Made by a program: the position numbers and the translations under genes. From contig NC_013083.1 of assembly GCF_000142805.1 (NCBI RefSeq), positions 868,001 to 932,000 of the forward strand: a stretch of DNA of 64,000 bases. Reading direction: 5' to 3'. The notes below the pieces were generated by a model. That model was not told where the DNA came from. It searched no databases and was given only the letters and a program-made list of their open reading frames with translations. Numbering within the stretch: the stretch's first letter is position 1; each line of letters starts with the position of its first letter. Origin of the DNA: Lachancea thermotolerans CBS 6340. Its lineage: Eukaryota > Ascomycota > Saccharomycetes > Saccharomycetales > Saccharomycetaceae. Of the stretch, positions 21,468-31,863 are shown piece after piece.

Positions 21468-22892
21468 ATGTTTCCCCGAAGCGTTATCCAGAGCGCCCGC
21501 GTGTGTCTCACGTCGTTCTACCTCCTCCTGATCTTGATCACGATCCCCATATCATTCCAGGTGGGAGGACTGTACTGTGGGCTATCATTCACTGTCACGC
21601 TGTTCAACTTGTATTTGATAACCACCACACTCAAAATCGCGGCTCGCGCGCGTGGCCTAGCAAAGCTCGCCAGCGCTGCATACTATGCCCAGCACTTTTT
21701 CATCCCGTCCCTGCTTTTTCTGTTTCTTTCGGGATTCTCCAACGACGAGCTGAAGCGGCAGATCGATACTAACACCCGGCCCGATGAGTCGCTAATCGAC
21801 CTTTTGCGCAGCACTACACAGTCCCAAACGTGGGTGTTCTACTATTATTACTACCAATATGTCGTGCGCCCCTGGCAGTTCATGCTTTTGCGGTCTACGC
21901 CTTACTTCACGCTCTTGGAGGGCTTCTTCACCGTCCTGGGCATTCAGGCCGTTGGAGAGACCAACAGGTGGCTGTCGCGGGGCAACGGTTCCAACATGTG
22001 GGTTATTTCGGGTCTGATGGCATCTGGAGGCGTCATCACGGCTGCACTTTACTACTTATACCGCATCTACGTGACGCCCATTTGGGAGCTCTCTGTCCAG
22101 ACTGCGTCCTTGCTAGGTTTTACCTTTTCAATCGTCTCAGGTTTAGGGATCTACGGCATTGTTTCAGGCCGCGGGTCCACGATAGAATCTTCGCTGTTTT
22201 TTGCGTACATAGTACGTTGCCTGTACGAAATATCTCCACAGCTTGCGACGAGTGCCATGGACGAGATATTCACGCTTGTCAAGGAAACTTGGCACAACCA
22301 GCACCGCAGTCTGCGGTCGTCGGATACTTTGCTAACATACTACCGCGATATCATACTGAAGAATGGCGAGATGGTTTGGGACGCGATTCTGGCTCGCACC
22401 AACGTCAACGTGGGTGCGTCCGGGACGCCAGTATGGGCTTCCTGGAACCGCGTTCAGCCCCTGTGGAAGTTTGTTAAGCACTTTACATCGAGCGTTCCTA
22501 GCTCCATCCAAGAAATATTTTATTTGACCCTCGAAATGGCTCGCGAAGCGATTGCACCCGCTGTCGTGATTAACTTGTGTTTCCGCATCCTGATCTTCTA
22601 CTCCGCCACGAGGATAATACCGGCGCTCCAGAAAAAACACAAGCGCCGATCACGCAGGTTTATGCGCATGCTATACTGGTACAGCCCCTGCATCGTAATC
22701 GCCATGTACACGCATCTGATTCTACAATACTCAGGCCAAATCAGCAACGACTTGTGTCTGTGGGGGTGCTTCCCGTGGTCCGTCCCGGACACTCCTAAGG
22801 TCGTCGTAGATTCCTGGGGTTTTTGGAACTGGTGCAACATATTTTGCACAATGGCCATTTACGCTTCCGAGCTACTGGGCAGCAAAAGCTGA
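21468..22892 (+). CDS. ICE2: ER membrane protein Ice2
   Basis: Ice2 is a multi-spanning ER membrane protein. In S. cerevisiae it tethers cortical ER, promotes ER membrane expansion and channels neutral lipids into phospholipid synthesis. The 474-aa product (S. cerevisiae 491 aa) begins at an ATG. It is strongly hydrophobic, with about ten likely membrane segments, starting with CLTSFYLLLILITIPISFQV. No enzymatic motif is visible, as is normal for the family. Identity rests on overall resemblance and on position: ICE2 is YIL090W, next to UTP25 (YIL091C). The 3' neighbour is the RNase MRP RNA gene on the opposite strand. Confidence 0.88.
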   Translation: MFPRSVIQSARVCLTSFYLLLILITIPISFQVGGLYCGLSFTVTLFNLYLITTTLKIAARARGLAKLASAAYYAQHFFIPSLLFLFLSGFSNDELKRQIDTNTRPDESLIDLLRSTTQSQTWVFYYYYYQYVVRPWQFMLLRSTPYFTLLEGFFTVLGIQAVGETNRWLSRGNGSNMWVISGLMASGGVITAALYYLYRIYVTPIWELSVQTASLLGFTFSIVSGLGIYGIVSGRGSTIESSLFFAYIVRCLYEISPQLATSAMDEIFTLVKETWHNQHRSLRSSDTLLTYYRDIILKNGEMVWDAILARTNVNVGASGTPVWASWNRVQPLWKFVKHFTSSVPSSIQEIFYLTLEMAREAIAPAVVINLCFRILIFYSATRIIPALQKKHKRRSRRFMRMLYWYSPCIVIAMYTHLILQYSGQISNDLCLWGCFPWSVPDTPKVVVDSWGFWNWCNIFCTMAIYASELLGSKS

Positions 22893-23338
22893 TAGACATG
22901 GATTGGCCAACCCAATCCGTGGCAAAGGGGTTCGTGGGCGTGGGCCAATGGATTCCGCGGTGTTCATGTGTTAATATTATTAATTTATAGACTTTCCAAG
23001 ATGGCTTTTTCTCCCTTGAGATGGTCTCTTCAGCCGTTTACGTATTGTTGTGCTTCCAGCGTTAATGTATAGTAGTATTTTTGTTAACCAGGTATGCGGG
23101 TAGCTTCAAAAATCAGACTATAAAGCAAGTCTCGTCCACGTTCGCTTTGGAACTCAGAGCTTGACTCAATGTTGCATAATTCAATCATCCCGTAGAAGTC
23201 CACCACATATCTGGATCAAAAATAGCTCGACACACTAACACTAGCAGTGCTCTCCTGAGCACGCAAGCTATTATCCCAGCCCGGCATATTTGACTATGCG
23301 GCAGCGGCCAAGACCGCCTCGAGCTGCTACAAATTGGC
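22893..23338. other. convergent spacer, ICE2 / RNase MRP RNA
   Basis: About 450 bp between two 3' ends. It contains AT-rich patches (for example around 22970-22990) that could serve 3'-end formation. No gene is seen. Confidence 0.4.
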
Positions 23339-23685
23339 AAATCCATGAGCCAAGAAAAGTAAGCTCCATTGGGTTACCGCGCAGTTGCAAGCAACAGCAC
23401 GACAATCGTCATAACTATGTTTTGGAATCCAAACATTCGATTCCATTACCGAAGACACCACCGGAACCGCCAGGATCCCGGGGGACAGGAAAGCAAAGAG
23501 AGGCACAAGCCGAAGCCCATAACCTCTCTCAACTCTAATGAGTGGATTTAAACAATTTTAAGATTTTTAAATCTCATTGCGTTTTCCGCATACGACCTGG
23601 TGGGAGACTTTCAACCCAAAGCTTATCATGGGACTGAGCCCAGTTTGCAAGCTTCGATTAGTGACGATTCTTCGACCATGGATTT
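23339..23685 (-). ncRNA. NME1: RNase MRP RNA
   Basis: This is the catalytic RNA of RNase MRP, which cleaves pre-rRNA at site A3 and some mRNAs. Read on the minus strand, it closely follows the S. cerevisiae NME1 sequence as I recall it, including GTTGAAAGTCTCCCACC, CGTATGCGGAAAACG and AATGAGATTTAAAAAT. The fold is complete. P1 pairs AAATCCATG (23677-23685) with CATGGATTT (23339-23347). A P3-like stem has two AAGCTT strands. P2 pairs TTGGGTT (23613-23619) with AACCCAA (23369-23375). The P4 pseudoknot pairs AAGTCTCC (23603-23610) with GGAGCTT (23361-23367), leaving the conserved bulged U. Ends are set by P1. The 347-nt length compares with about 340 in S. cerevisiae. SSN8 is a neighbour of NME1 there too. 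Confidence 0.93.
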
Positions 23686-23730
23686 GCAAGGACAGAAGAA
23701 GAACTTATCAGGATGCGAAAAAACTCCATT

Positions 23731-23739
23731 CTTTATATA
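23731..23739 (-). promoter_or_regulatory. TATA box of the RNase MRP RNA gene
   Basis: On the minus strand this reads TATATAAAG, 46-54 bp upstream of the inferred RNA 5' end. This suits an RNA polymerase II promoter, which drives NME1 in yeast. Confidence 0.6.
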
Positions 23740-23755
23740 CAATTTAAAATGAAGG

Positions 23756-23763
23756 TTACCCGG
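23756..23763. promoter_or_regulatory. Reb1-type site upstream of NME1
   Basis: TTACCCGG is a perfect Reb1 core, about 70 bp upstream of the MRP RNA 5' end and just behind its TATA. Reb1 makes nucleosome-free promoters and can also block transcription, so it may insulate NME1 from SSN8. Binding is inferred. Confidence 0.5.
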
Positions 23764-24670
23764 CGAATAAGTATAACCGCCATCGAAGGGCATCGACTGG
23801 GGAATCTAATCAACCCCACCAAATGGAAGTGCTTGTGTTCCTAGAAGTTGCGTGGTCCTATGGACCGCTATATGAGCTACAACTTGAGATTAGTATTCGT
23901 GATAAAACTATACACTTTTCATATTATTTACGCCCCGTGCCTTCTTCGTAACTAGCGGCTGGGAGTACTCGCTAAGTAGCCACAGCGAGATTCAAATGGC
24001 GGCTACCCAGTTTAGGGGCTCGGAAGCGGCTATCGGAGCTCTCAAAAGACTTATGGCTTCTTCCTTTTGAACTTGATGCTGCTTGCCAAGGGAAGAGATA
24101 GTATTGGCGACCAGATGCTCGAAAGAGATGGAGGTTGTCGCTCCGGGCTCCATACGGTGAAATGACTTTGCCTGCAAATCACGGTGGGATATTAGCGGCC
24201 TGCGCCTCGCAAAGCTTGTAACTTGTGCGCTTTTTTGGCCAGCGTTCCTGTATGACACAGTGGTAACAGGGATCAACGAAGTGGGCAACAAGCTAGCTAT
24301 ATCGCTTAGTTTGATCTCCACAATACACTGCTGTCAATTCTGGATGTTTAATGATGTACGCACAGGGTAGTGGGTAACGACTTCTGCTTTATCATTTCGG
24401 ACTTTGCATGTTTGCTAATTTTGCAGTTGCTCGCGGTAAAAAGCGTGCATTTCCACAGGGGAGTTCAATACTGCAAAGCAGAATCCAGCTAATGGAACCG
24501 TGCCTCTGTTAAGAGGTGTCCTGGGACTTTGTTGGCGTTTATGTTGGTCGAAGCTTAAAGTGATTTATTCACGTGACTTCACGCTCTTCATAACTCGGAT
24601 CCATCAGCCGTCACTTACCGTAACCAACAGTCCACGTCGAAGACAGCACCAGTCGTCAAATCACCGGCGG

Positions 24671-25570
24671 ATGTCCGCTAGTTACTGGGAATCCACACAG
24701 CGTCAGAAATGGCAGTACACGCGTGAAAGCCTTTTTCGCGAAAGACACCAGCTATGGCTCATGGAGTGCCAGCTTTTCCCACAGGGTCTGACCGTGACCA
24801 TGGAGAACAACAAAGCCGACGGCGAGGCTGTCACACGTAATATCCCCATCACCCACGTTGACTTGCACTACGGCAAGGACTACAATCTACGCATCTACTG
24901 CTATTTTCTCATCATGAAGCTAGGCCGGCGACTGAACATACGGCAGTACGCGCTGGCTACGGCACACGTATACTTAGCGCGGTTTCTACTATGCGCCTCT
25001 GTGCGGGAGGTTAACCTGTATCTTCTAGTGACCACCTGTATCTACTTGGCGTGCAAAGTCGAAGAATGTCCGCAGCACATCCGCGCGCTAGTGAACGAGG
25101 CGCGCTCGTTATGGCCCGAGTTCGTGCCCCCTGATCCCACCAAGGTCACGGAGTTTGAGTTCTACCTGCTCGAGGAGCTGCAGAGCTATTTGATTGTGCA
25201 TCACCCATACCGCTCGATGGAGCAGATTGTCAGCGCCCTGCGCTCCGAGCCCTACGGTCTCGTGCTCTCCGCAACTGACCTTCAAAATTGCTGGTCCCTC
25301 ATCAACGACAGCTACATCACCGACCTACACCTTTTAGTACCGCCCCACGTCATTGCCATGGCTTCCATGTTGATCATCGTGTCTCTACAGCGATCACAGC
25401 GCCCTTCCCTACAAGAAACGTTCAACTCCTTCATGGCCCAGTCTCAGGTTGATCTGGCCGAAGTCATGGACACAATTCAAGATTTGATTACCATGTATGA
25501 CTACTGGGACAAGTACAACGAACCGTGGGTTAAGTTCCTCTTACATTCGTTGTATCTGCGCTCGACGTAA
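24671..25570 (+). CDS. SSN8: cyclin C of the Mediator kinase module
   Basis: Ssn8 (Srb11, cyclin C) pairs with the kinase Ssn3/Cdk8 in the Mediator kinase module and is a stress-responsive repressor. The 299-aa product starts MSASYWESTQRQKWQYTRES, matching the family N-terminus (HAD/SSN8-type WxSTQRxxWQYT). The cyclin fold follows, including LHYGKDYNLRIYCYFLIMKL and LLVTTCIYLACKVEE. The ATG at 24671 is used; the frame is open upstream only to a GTG, and those extra 57 codons look unrelated. Length compares with 323 aa in S. cerevisiae. NUT1, another Mediator gene, lies at the far right of the window. Confidence 0.94.
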   Translation: MSASYWESTQRQKWQYTRESLFRERHQLWLMECQLFPQGLTVTMENNKADGEAVTRNIPITHVDLHYGKDYNLRIYCYFLIMKLGRRLNIRQYALATAHVYLARFLLCASVREVNLYLLVTTCIYLACKVEECPQHIRALVNEARSLWPEFVPPDPTKVTEFEFYLLEELQSYLIVHHPYRSMEQIVSALRSEPYGLVLSATDLQNCWSLINDSYITDLHLLVPPHVIAMASMLIIVSLQRSQRPSLQETFNSFMAQSQVDLAEVMDTIQDLITMYDYWDKYNEPWVKFLLHSLYLRST

Positions 25571-25929
25571 GCGTCAACACTGCCTAATCTAAATCGTAAG
25601 CCCATATTCGCGCGAAATCGGCATCTGGTTGACAGGGAAACAAAAAGATTCGCTTCCAACCAAAACTGGTTTCCCTCAAAACATCTCACCAGACTTCAAT
25701 GCCTGTTATACACGGCCCAGCGCCCTCGTTCATGTATCAATGCTTGCCTGTCGTAATGCGAGTTTGGTCGTACAGTGCGAGAAGGTCTTCGAACCTTTTG
25801 TCGGTTTCAACCTACGTGAAAAAAAAGTTTATGGTGGGATCTAGATCACATTCATGTGTTCGATATAAAGTCTTGGACAAGCAGGAAGACGGCACGCGTT
25901 GGCCTTCTAAAGAACTTGGAAAGCCCGAG
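25571..25929 (+). promoter_or_regulatory. spacer between SSN8 and the ceramide synthase
   Basis: About 360 bp downstream of SSN8. The ceramide synthase frame is already open from an ATG at 25699. A TATA-like GATATAAAG near 25860 would instead fit transcription beginning just ahead of the ATG at 25930. The stretch is therefore either promoter or a 77-codon N-terminal extension. Confidence 0.4.
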
Positions 25930-27000
25930 ATGAGCAGCGAACTGAAACAGCGCAAGGTGCATGCGGGCCAGGTGGCAACAGGTTCACAGGAACCTGTGGA
26001 AAAACAAAAGCATCGCAGACAGAAGAAAGTCGCATCGCGCGTGGATAGATATTCATGCATGCTCTCGACAGCATTCTTTGCACTTCTTTATTTGGGGAGC
26101 AAGGTCAAGCCTGAGTTCACAAGCAAGTTCACTACTTTGCAATACAAATACGCCGACGTGGCCGACGCGTACGACATCGGCATTGACGATGCGTACATGG
26201 TGGTCACGTGCATTGTGGCTTTGGTGATGGTGCGTTCGTTTCTGCTGGAGTTCGTGTTGAAGCCCATTGCTTTGCGCCGATTCCATATCCAGTCGCGCAA
26301 ATCGCAGCAGCGTTACGCTGAGCAGGGCTGGTCGCTCGTCTACTACACTTTTTCGTGGGTGCTTGGATTTTACCTATACTGCCAGTCCCCTTACTTCCTA
26401 AACTGTGACCATATCTACTTGGGGTGGCCGCACGATCGGCTTTCGTCAACCTTTAAGATGTACTACTTGCTACAAATTTCTTCCTGGCTACAGCAAATTG
26501 TGGTACTCAACGTTGAGGAAAGACGTAAGGACTACTGGCAGATGTTTGCCCACCATATCATCACATGCTTACTCACACTGGGCTCTTACTATTACTACTT
26601 CACCCGTATAGGGCATGTCATTTTGATTATGATGGACATTGTCGACGTTTTCCTCTCGAGCGCGAAAATGCTCAAGTACTGCGGCTTCACGACCGCTTGC
26701 GACTACATGTTTGCGGTATTCCTCGTGTTTTGGGTTCTTTTGAGACATATTGCATACAACTACATCTTCTATCACGCCGGCACTAAGGCTCCTGGGCTTA
26801 TGTCGCACGGCCAATGCATGGCGTCTGCTGTTCAGAAAAGATGCTGGACGCCTCTCGTCATCGACATATTCCTGTGGCTATTGGGAGGTTTACAGGTCAT
26901 TACCATCATATGGATGGCTCTCATTATAAAAGTTCTCATCAAGATTCTAAAGGGTGGAAGCGCCGAGGATGTTAGGAGTGATGAAGACGACAGTGACTAA
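25930..27000 (+). CDS. divergent ceramide synthase (Lag1/Lac1 family, TLC domain)
   Basis: Ceramide synthases join a fatty acyl-CoA to a sphingoid base in the ER. The 356-aa form (433 aa if the ATG at 25699 is used) has a basic N-terminus, about seven or eight membrane segments and the TLC core. The diagnostic Lag motif contains RKDYWQMFAHHIITCLL with His208-His209, and then MMDIVDVFLSSAK with Asp236 and Asp239. The acidic C-terminus (RSDEDDSD) recalls Lag1. The sequence is clearly more distant from S. cerevisiae Lag1 and Lac1 than those two are from each other. No such gene is expected beside SSN8 or AVT7 in S. cerevisiae. I infer a second paralogue, perhaps one that serves glucosylceramide synthesis as in other yeasts that make it. 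The start codon is uncertain. Confidence 0.85.
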   Translation: MSSELKQRKVHAGQVATGSQEPVEKQKHRRQKKVASRVDRYSCMLSTAFFALLYLGSKVKPEFTSKFTTLQYKYADVADAYDIGIDDAYMVVTCIVALVMVRSFLLEFVLKPIALRRFHIQSRKSQQRYAEQGWSLVYYTFSWVLGFYLYCQSPYFLNCDHIYLGWPHDRLSSTFKMYYLLQISSWLQQIVVLNVEERRKDYWQMFAHHIITCLLTLGSYYYYFTRIGHVILIMMDIVDVFLSSAKMLKYCGFTTACDYMFAVFLVFWVLLRHIAYNYIFYHAGTKAPGLMSHGQCMASAVQKRCWTPLVIDIFLWLLGGLQVITIIWMALIIKVLIKILKGGSAEDVRSDEDDSD

Positions 27001-27161
27001 AACCGCAGCGTAATATATGTACAATAGCTACCGCGTGGCTGGACTTTTTATCTTAATCTAGACTGTATACAGACAAACACAAGCATTAATTGGACTATTG
27101 GTAATAAATGATGAGGCAAAATGGCGATGCAGCAAGTTCTCTAGTAGGAGGATTGTGAGAA

Positions 27162-28568
27162 TTATGCTCCATATTTGATAGTGACGTAAAGAGAGAGGAA
27201 CATGACTGCCAACCCGTAAATCGCCAGCGCCAAACTGCAAGACTTGAGGAATTTGTCAGAGCGTGACATGAGTTGCCCGTTTCTCGCAGCCTGGGAGCCA
27301 ATAAGTTTATACCCGAAAAGACCAGGGAGCGTAAAAGATATAGCAGTAGAACCAGTTGCGCCGACAAGAGCCAAGACGAGAGCAAAAGAGCTAACGTTCA
27401 ACGCCAAGACGTACAATGAAATCACCAAAACCGCAGTGATAATGTAAAATCTTTGATTGGGAAAGGGAACGACTTCAGTTAGGCTGTCTTCGCGGTTTTC
27501 CTCGACTTCTTGATATGATGGACCGTTTACTGTAGCTTCGTAGTTTCCTTCAGATCCCAGCAGCAACCTGTCTTCTTCATCTTCAATAACCATCGTTATA
27601 GGGGACGTAGGGTGTTTGTGCTTGTTGCGTGCTTCGTGGTGAACTTCACATTTACCGTAGGTTAATAAGATCCAGTGCATCATGTTGTTGGCAGCGATAC
27701 GGCATGGGTGAAGCAATAGTGGGAAAGACAGGATGACCATCGTCCCCAAACATAGTTTACCGATAGTGGTCCATATGGATTCTGGGTCATAGTTGAGCAT
27801 GATGTTTCCAACGACATTGCTTCCAAAGGTCAAGTAGCCACACACGCCGACAGACAAGAATAGAGCTGCAGAAGTGCTGATGCTTGAGGTGATGACTTTG
27901 TTAATATTTTGCATGCTGTTATCTTTGAGCTCATTAATGATGCTGAACAGGTTCATGGAAGCTGTGAAGGCAAAAACAATGATGGTGAAAGTGCTGACCA
28001 GACCCTTTTTATCGTATACACCAATCCACGACACATCACCGCGAAACTCCCGATAGTTCTCCGACAGAACCACATCTTTCAGGAAAGATCCCAGGATCAA
28101 GCAGACAAGGTAAGCAACAGCAAACAGACCCAGGATACTAGAGTATTTCAAACCGTCCAGCCTTTTGATTAGAGAGAGCGGCACTGTTGCTAGAGTACTA
28201 CCTATGATCCAACCTCTGCGCGTACCTCCAACAACGCCGGGGAACAGGTCTCCCACCAGAACAAGATAGCTCAAACCAACGCCATAGCATTGGACGAACA
28301 TAGCAAAGTCAAAGATGAGCGAAAGCGAAGGATACGTGATTGAGCATAACGTAAAGAAGGAGGATGCCCTTGGATTGATAAGGGTTTTTGAGCATTTTGC
28401 GAGAACGAAAAGACCAAAGCCGGATGTCACGGCACCCACAATAGTGAGAGCTGTTCCCACTAGGATACCATCGCTCTTAAAGGCATAAGGGACGGCCAGC
28501 ATCCCAGCCCCAACAATGGTTTTCACCATGTTGACCGTGGAGAAGAAAGCTGTAGCACCGGCATCCAT
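27162..28568 (-). CDS. AVT7: vacuolar amino acid transporter, Avt7-like
   Basis: A member of the amino acid/auxin permease family (AAAP/SLC38-like). Avt7 exports neutral amino acids such as glutamine and proline from the vacuole in S. cerevisiae. The 468-aa product begins with the family signature around TVNMVKTIVGAGMLAVPYAF and has about eleven membrane segments. A hydrophilic loop near residues 310-370 carries acidic clusters (EDEEDRLLLGSEG). S. cerevisiae Avt7 is 490 aa. AVT7 is YIL088C, which fits the order ICE2 (YIL090W), AVT7, AIM19 (YIL087C) seen here. Avt5 and Avt6 are related alternatives, but position favours Avt7. It diverges from SIW14 over 164 bp. Confidence 0.9.
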   Translation of the reverse strand: MDAGATAFFSTVNMVKTIVGAGMLAVPYAFKSDGILVGTALTIVGAVTSGFGLFVLAKCSKTLINPRASSFFTLCSITYPSLSLIFDFAMFVQCYGVGLSYLVLVGDLFPGVVGGTRRGWIIGSTLATVPLSLIKRLDGLKYSSILGLFAVAYLVCLILGSFLKDVVLSENYREFRGDVSWIGVYDKKGLVSTFTIIVFAFTASMNLFSIINELKDNSMQNINKVITSSISTSAALFLSVGVCGYLTFGSNVVGNIMLNYDPESIWTTIGKLCLGTMVILSFPLLLHPCRIAANNMMHWILLTYGKCEVHHEARNKHKHPTSPITMVIEDEEDRLLLGSEGNYEATVNGPSYQEVEENREDSLTEVVPFPNQRFYIITAVLVISLYVLALNVSSFALVLALVGATGSTAISFTLPGLFGYKLIGSQAARNGQLMSRSDKFLKSCSLALAIYGLAVMFLSLYVTIKYGA

Positions 28569-28732
28569 TGGTTGCTGAGTTGTGATCTGATATCAAACGA
28601 AGATCGAGCTCCCAATAGCTTTTAAAATGGTTGTCAAACCTGGCTAGTTTATCTATATCTGCTGATGTTATTTTGGCGAAATCATTCGTTATCGTTGTAT
28701 TGTTTTTAAATCCAAAAAGTTCGATATCCATA

Positions 28733-29644
28733 ATGGAAGCCACAGGTGAAAGGCACAAGGTGAAGTGGTTTAACGGTGGAATGGTCCAGAGAATGGAGGA
28801 CAGGCTCCGCGATATTCTCGAAAGAGACTCGAATAACTTGTTAAGGCTATTAAAGAGCGAGGATGAGGAATTGGAGCTGAAGTTCGGGCTGGATACCGGA
28901 GCGTACGACCTTCATCGGATGATAGATGAAGATGCCGGCATGAAGATGCGGGTCGAAGAGATCATCAAAAGGTTTTACATTGATGCGGTACCTGGTATTT
29001 CCAATAGGGAGGCACAGCGTGAGAAGGAAGTGACTGGGCAAAAGAACACGGAAAAGCTTGAAGAAGACGTAGACGACGTTTACGACGCCGAGGAGCACAG
29101 AGGAAAATCAGACGCTATACGTCAAGAGACCTGCGAAGAAGAGGTAATACCTCCGGAGAACTTTAGTCACGTAGTGGGCGAGATATACCGGTCGAGTTTT
29201 CCACGACCGGAGAACTTTTCGTTTCTGCAGCAGCGCATAAAGCTGAAGTCGATCATGGTGCTGATCCCAGAGGAATACCCACAGGAGAACCTGGAATTTA
29301 TGGCGCGGGCCGGCATAAAGCTGTTTCAATTCGGCATGAGCGGGAACAAGGAGCCCTTTGTGAATATACCCTCGGACCTGCTCACCAGCGCACTGGAAGT
29401 GGCCATTAACCCAGAAAACCACCCTGTGCTCATACACTGCAATCGGGGTAAACACCGTACGGGTTGCCTGGTCGGGTGCATCCGCAGGCTGCAAAACTGG
29501 TCCCTGACCATGATCTTCGACGAGTACCGGCGGTTCGCGTTCCCCAAGGCGCGCGCGCTGGACCAGCAGTTTATCGAGATGTATGACGAGGACAAGATAA
29601 AGAGGATTGCACAAGAAAAGCAGTGGCTGCCGATCCAGTGGTGA
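28733..29644 (+). CDS. SIW14: inositol pyrophosphate phosphatase Siw14
   Basis: Siw14 belongs to the plant-and-fungi atypical dual-specificity phosphatases. It removes the 5-beta-phosphate of inositol pyrophosphates such as 5-IP7. The 303-aa product has a variable acidic N-terminal third. The catalytic domain opens at VIPPENFSHVVGEIYRSSFP. The CX5R loop HCNRGKHRTG places the nucleophile at Cys236 and the phosphate-binding Arg at 242. The conserved tail includes FDEYRRFAFPKARALDQQFI. The frame is open upstream from a TTG, but the first ATG at 28733 (MEATGERHK) gives a length near the 281-aa yeast protein. It converges with AIM19, 58 bp away. Confidence 0.95.
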   Translation: MEATGERHKVKWFNGGMVQRMEDRLRDILERDSNNLLRLLKSEDEELELKFGLDTGAYDLHRMIDEDAGMKMRVEEIIKRFYIDAVPGISNREAQREKEVTGQKNTEKLEEDVDDVYDAEEHRGKSDAIRQETCEEEVIPPENFSHVVGEIYRSSFPRPENFSFLQQRIKLKSIMVLIPEEYPQENLEFMARAGIKLFQFGMSGNKEPFVNIPSDLLTSALEVAINPENHPVLIHCNRGKHRTGCLVGCIRRLQNWSLTMIFDEYRRFAFPKARALDQQFIEMYDEDKIKRIAQEKQWLPIQW

Positions 29645-29702
29645 CAACATGTATTATAGAGAGATATGGAGGCTTCGCGCGCGCGAGGTCGCCCTGCTAT
29701 AG

Positions 29703-30131
29703 CTATGTAAATCCTCCGGAGATAAAACGACGCGCGTAGAGGAGAGTGTTTGACAAGGCGGCCGCGGACAGCGCCAGCGGCCACACGCGGCCATAGCGCA
29801 GCGCACTGATGGAGCCGCGCCCGCCGACAATTAGATACAACGCGGACCACGCGCCCAGGAACCCTGACCCGCTCTCTAGGTCACCGTCGTAGATTATCCA
29901 GCTTCCCACCGCCTGCGCGGCGCCGAACAGCAGCGCGGTCTTGGTGCTAGGTCCCACGAGCTTGGGACGGCTCCAGAAGCTTCCGAAGCGCGACCAGCCC
30001 GCGCCCTGCGCCGCTTGGCGCGCGGGCGCGTTGGCTGCCGGCGAAACCACGGGCGTGGCCAACAGCATGAGCGAGTTGGCGAGAGCCGGGTACGGGGTGC
30101 TAGACAGTTCACGTACGTCGCTGGCAGACAT
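29703..30131 (-). CDS. AIM19: mitochondrial membrane protein Aim19
   Basis: Aim19 is a small mitochondrial protein of unknown mechanism, named for altered mitochondrial inheritance in mutants. The 142-aa product (157 aa in S. cerevisiae) has a Pro/Ala-rich start. Three hydrophobic segments lie near residues 65-82, 91-104 and 115-133. Recognisable strings include STKTALLFGAAQAVGSWIIY and LLYARRFISGG. The identification leans on position between SIW14 and the histone genes, next to AVT7 (YIL088C; AIM19 is YIL087C). The coding sequence is unusually GC-rich compared with most genes in this window. Confidence 0.85.
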   Translation of the reverse strand: MSASDVRELSSTPYPALANSLMLLATPVVSPAANAPARQAAQGAGWSRFGSFWSRPKLVGPSTKTALLFGAAQAVGSWIIYDGDLESGSGFLGAWSALYLIVGGRGSISALRYGRVWPLALSAAALSNTLLYARRFISGGFT

Positions 30132-30264
30132 GAGTGTGCGATATCTGCGGTGCGTGTGGTGGCCTTTTCGGACTTGAAGCGCAATCGCCCTGAATTTTCT
30201 CGTAAACCTAGGTCATGTTATTGATACACACGGCGGGCCGACGTACAACCTGCACTGCGCTACA

Positions 30265-30289
30265 CTATACTATACTATACTATACTACA
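30265..30289. repeat. CTATA pentanucleotide microsatellite
   Basis: Four perfect CTATA units followed by CTACA, just downstream of the histone H3 gene and upstream of AIM19. Likely variable in length between strains. It may also supply AT-rich 3'-end signals for H3. Confidence 0.8.
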
Positions 30290-30315
30290 CTAAACGGCAA
30301 CTGGAGAGACCTGCT

Positions 30316-31622
<1,307 letters not shown>

Positions 31623-31863
31623 GCACGTGCTTAAACCGTGCTGTTGTTTTGTACGGGGCGCGTCCCAGGCGGCGCGCGTCACGTGGTTTTGTACTATAGT
31701 TTATATGTAATAATGGAACGTCCATCTGAAGAAAACATGAAGTGTTTGGAGCAGCGCGCGGGATCGGGCTCTAGTCGGCGGTTTCCTGGTGGACCGGCAG
31801 TGTTGGCTATTAGATATTATGTGTAGCTGTTTAGGGTATCGGCGCGGGAGGAGGGTGCGCAGG

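Larger units (their letters stand above)
23686..24670. promoter_or_regulatory. divergent NME1/SSN8 promoter region
   Basis: Nearly 1 kb between the MRP RNA gene and SSN8. The NME1 side has a TATA and a Reb1 site. The SSN8 side has a CACGTG at 24570-24575, about 96 bp upstream of its ATG. A 109-codon minus-strand open frame (23992-24321) begins only at a GTG and is not recognised as a gene. Confidence 0.5.

Noticed and set aside
23992-24321. 109-codon minus-strand open frame between NME1 and SSN8
   Set aside because: It opens only at a GTG, the first in-frame ATG leaves 53 residues, there is no convincing splice signal upstream, and I recognise no family. Kept as promoter DNA.
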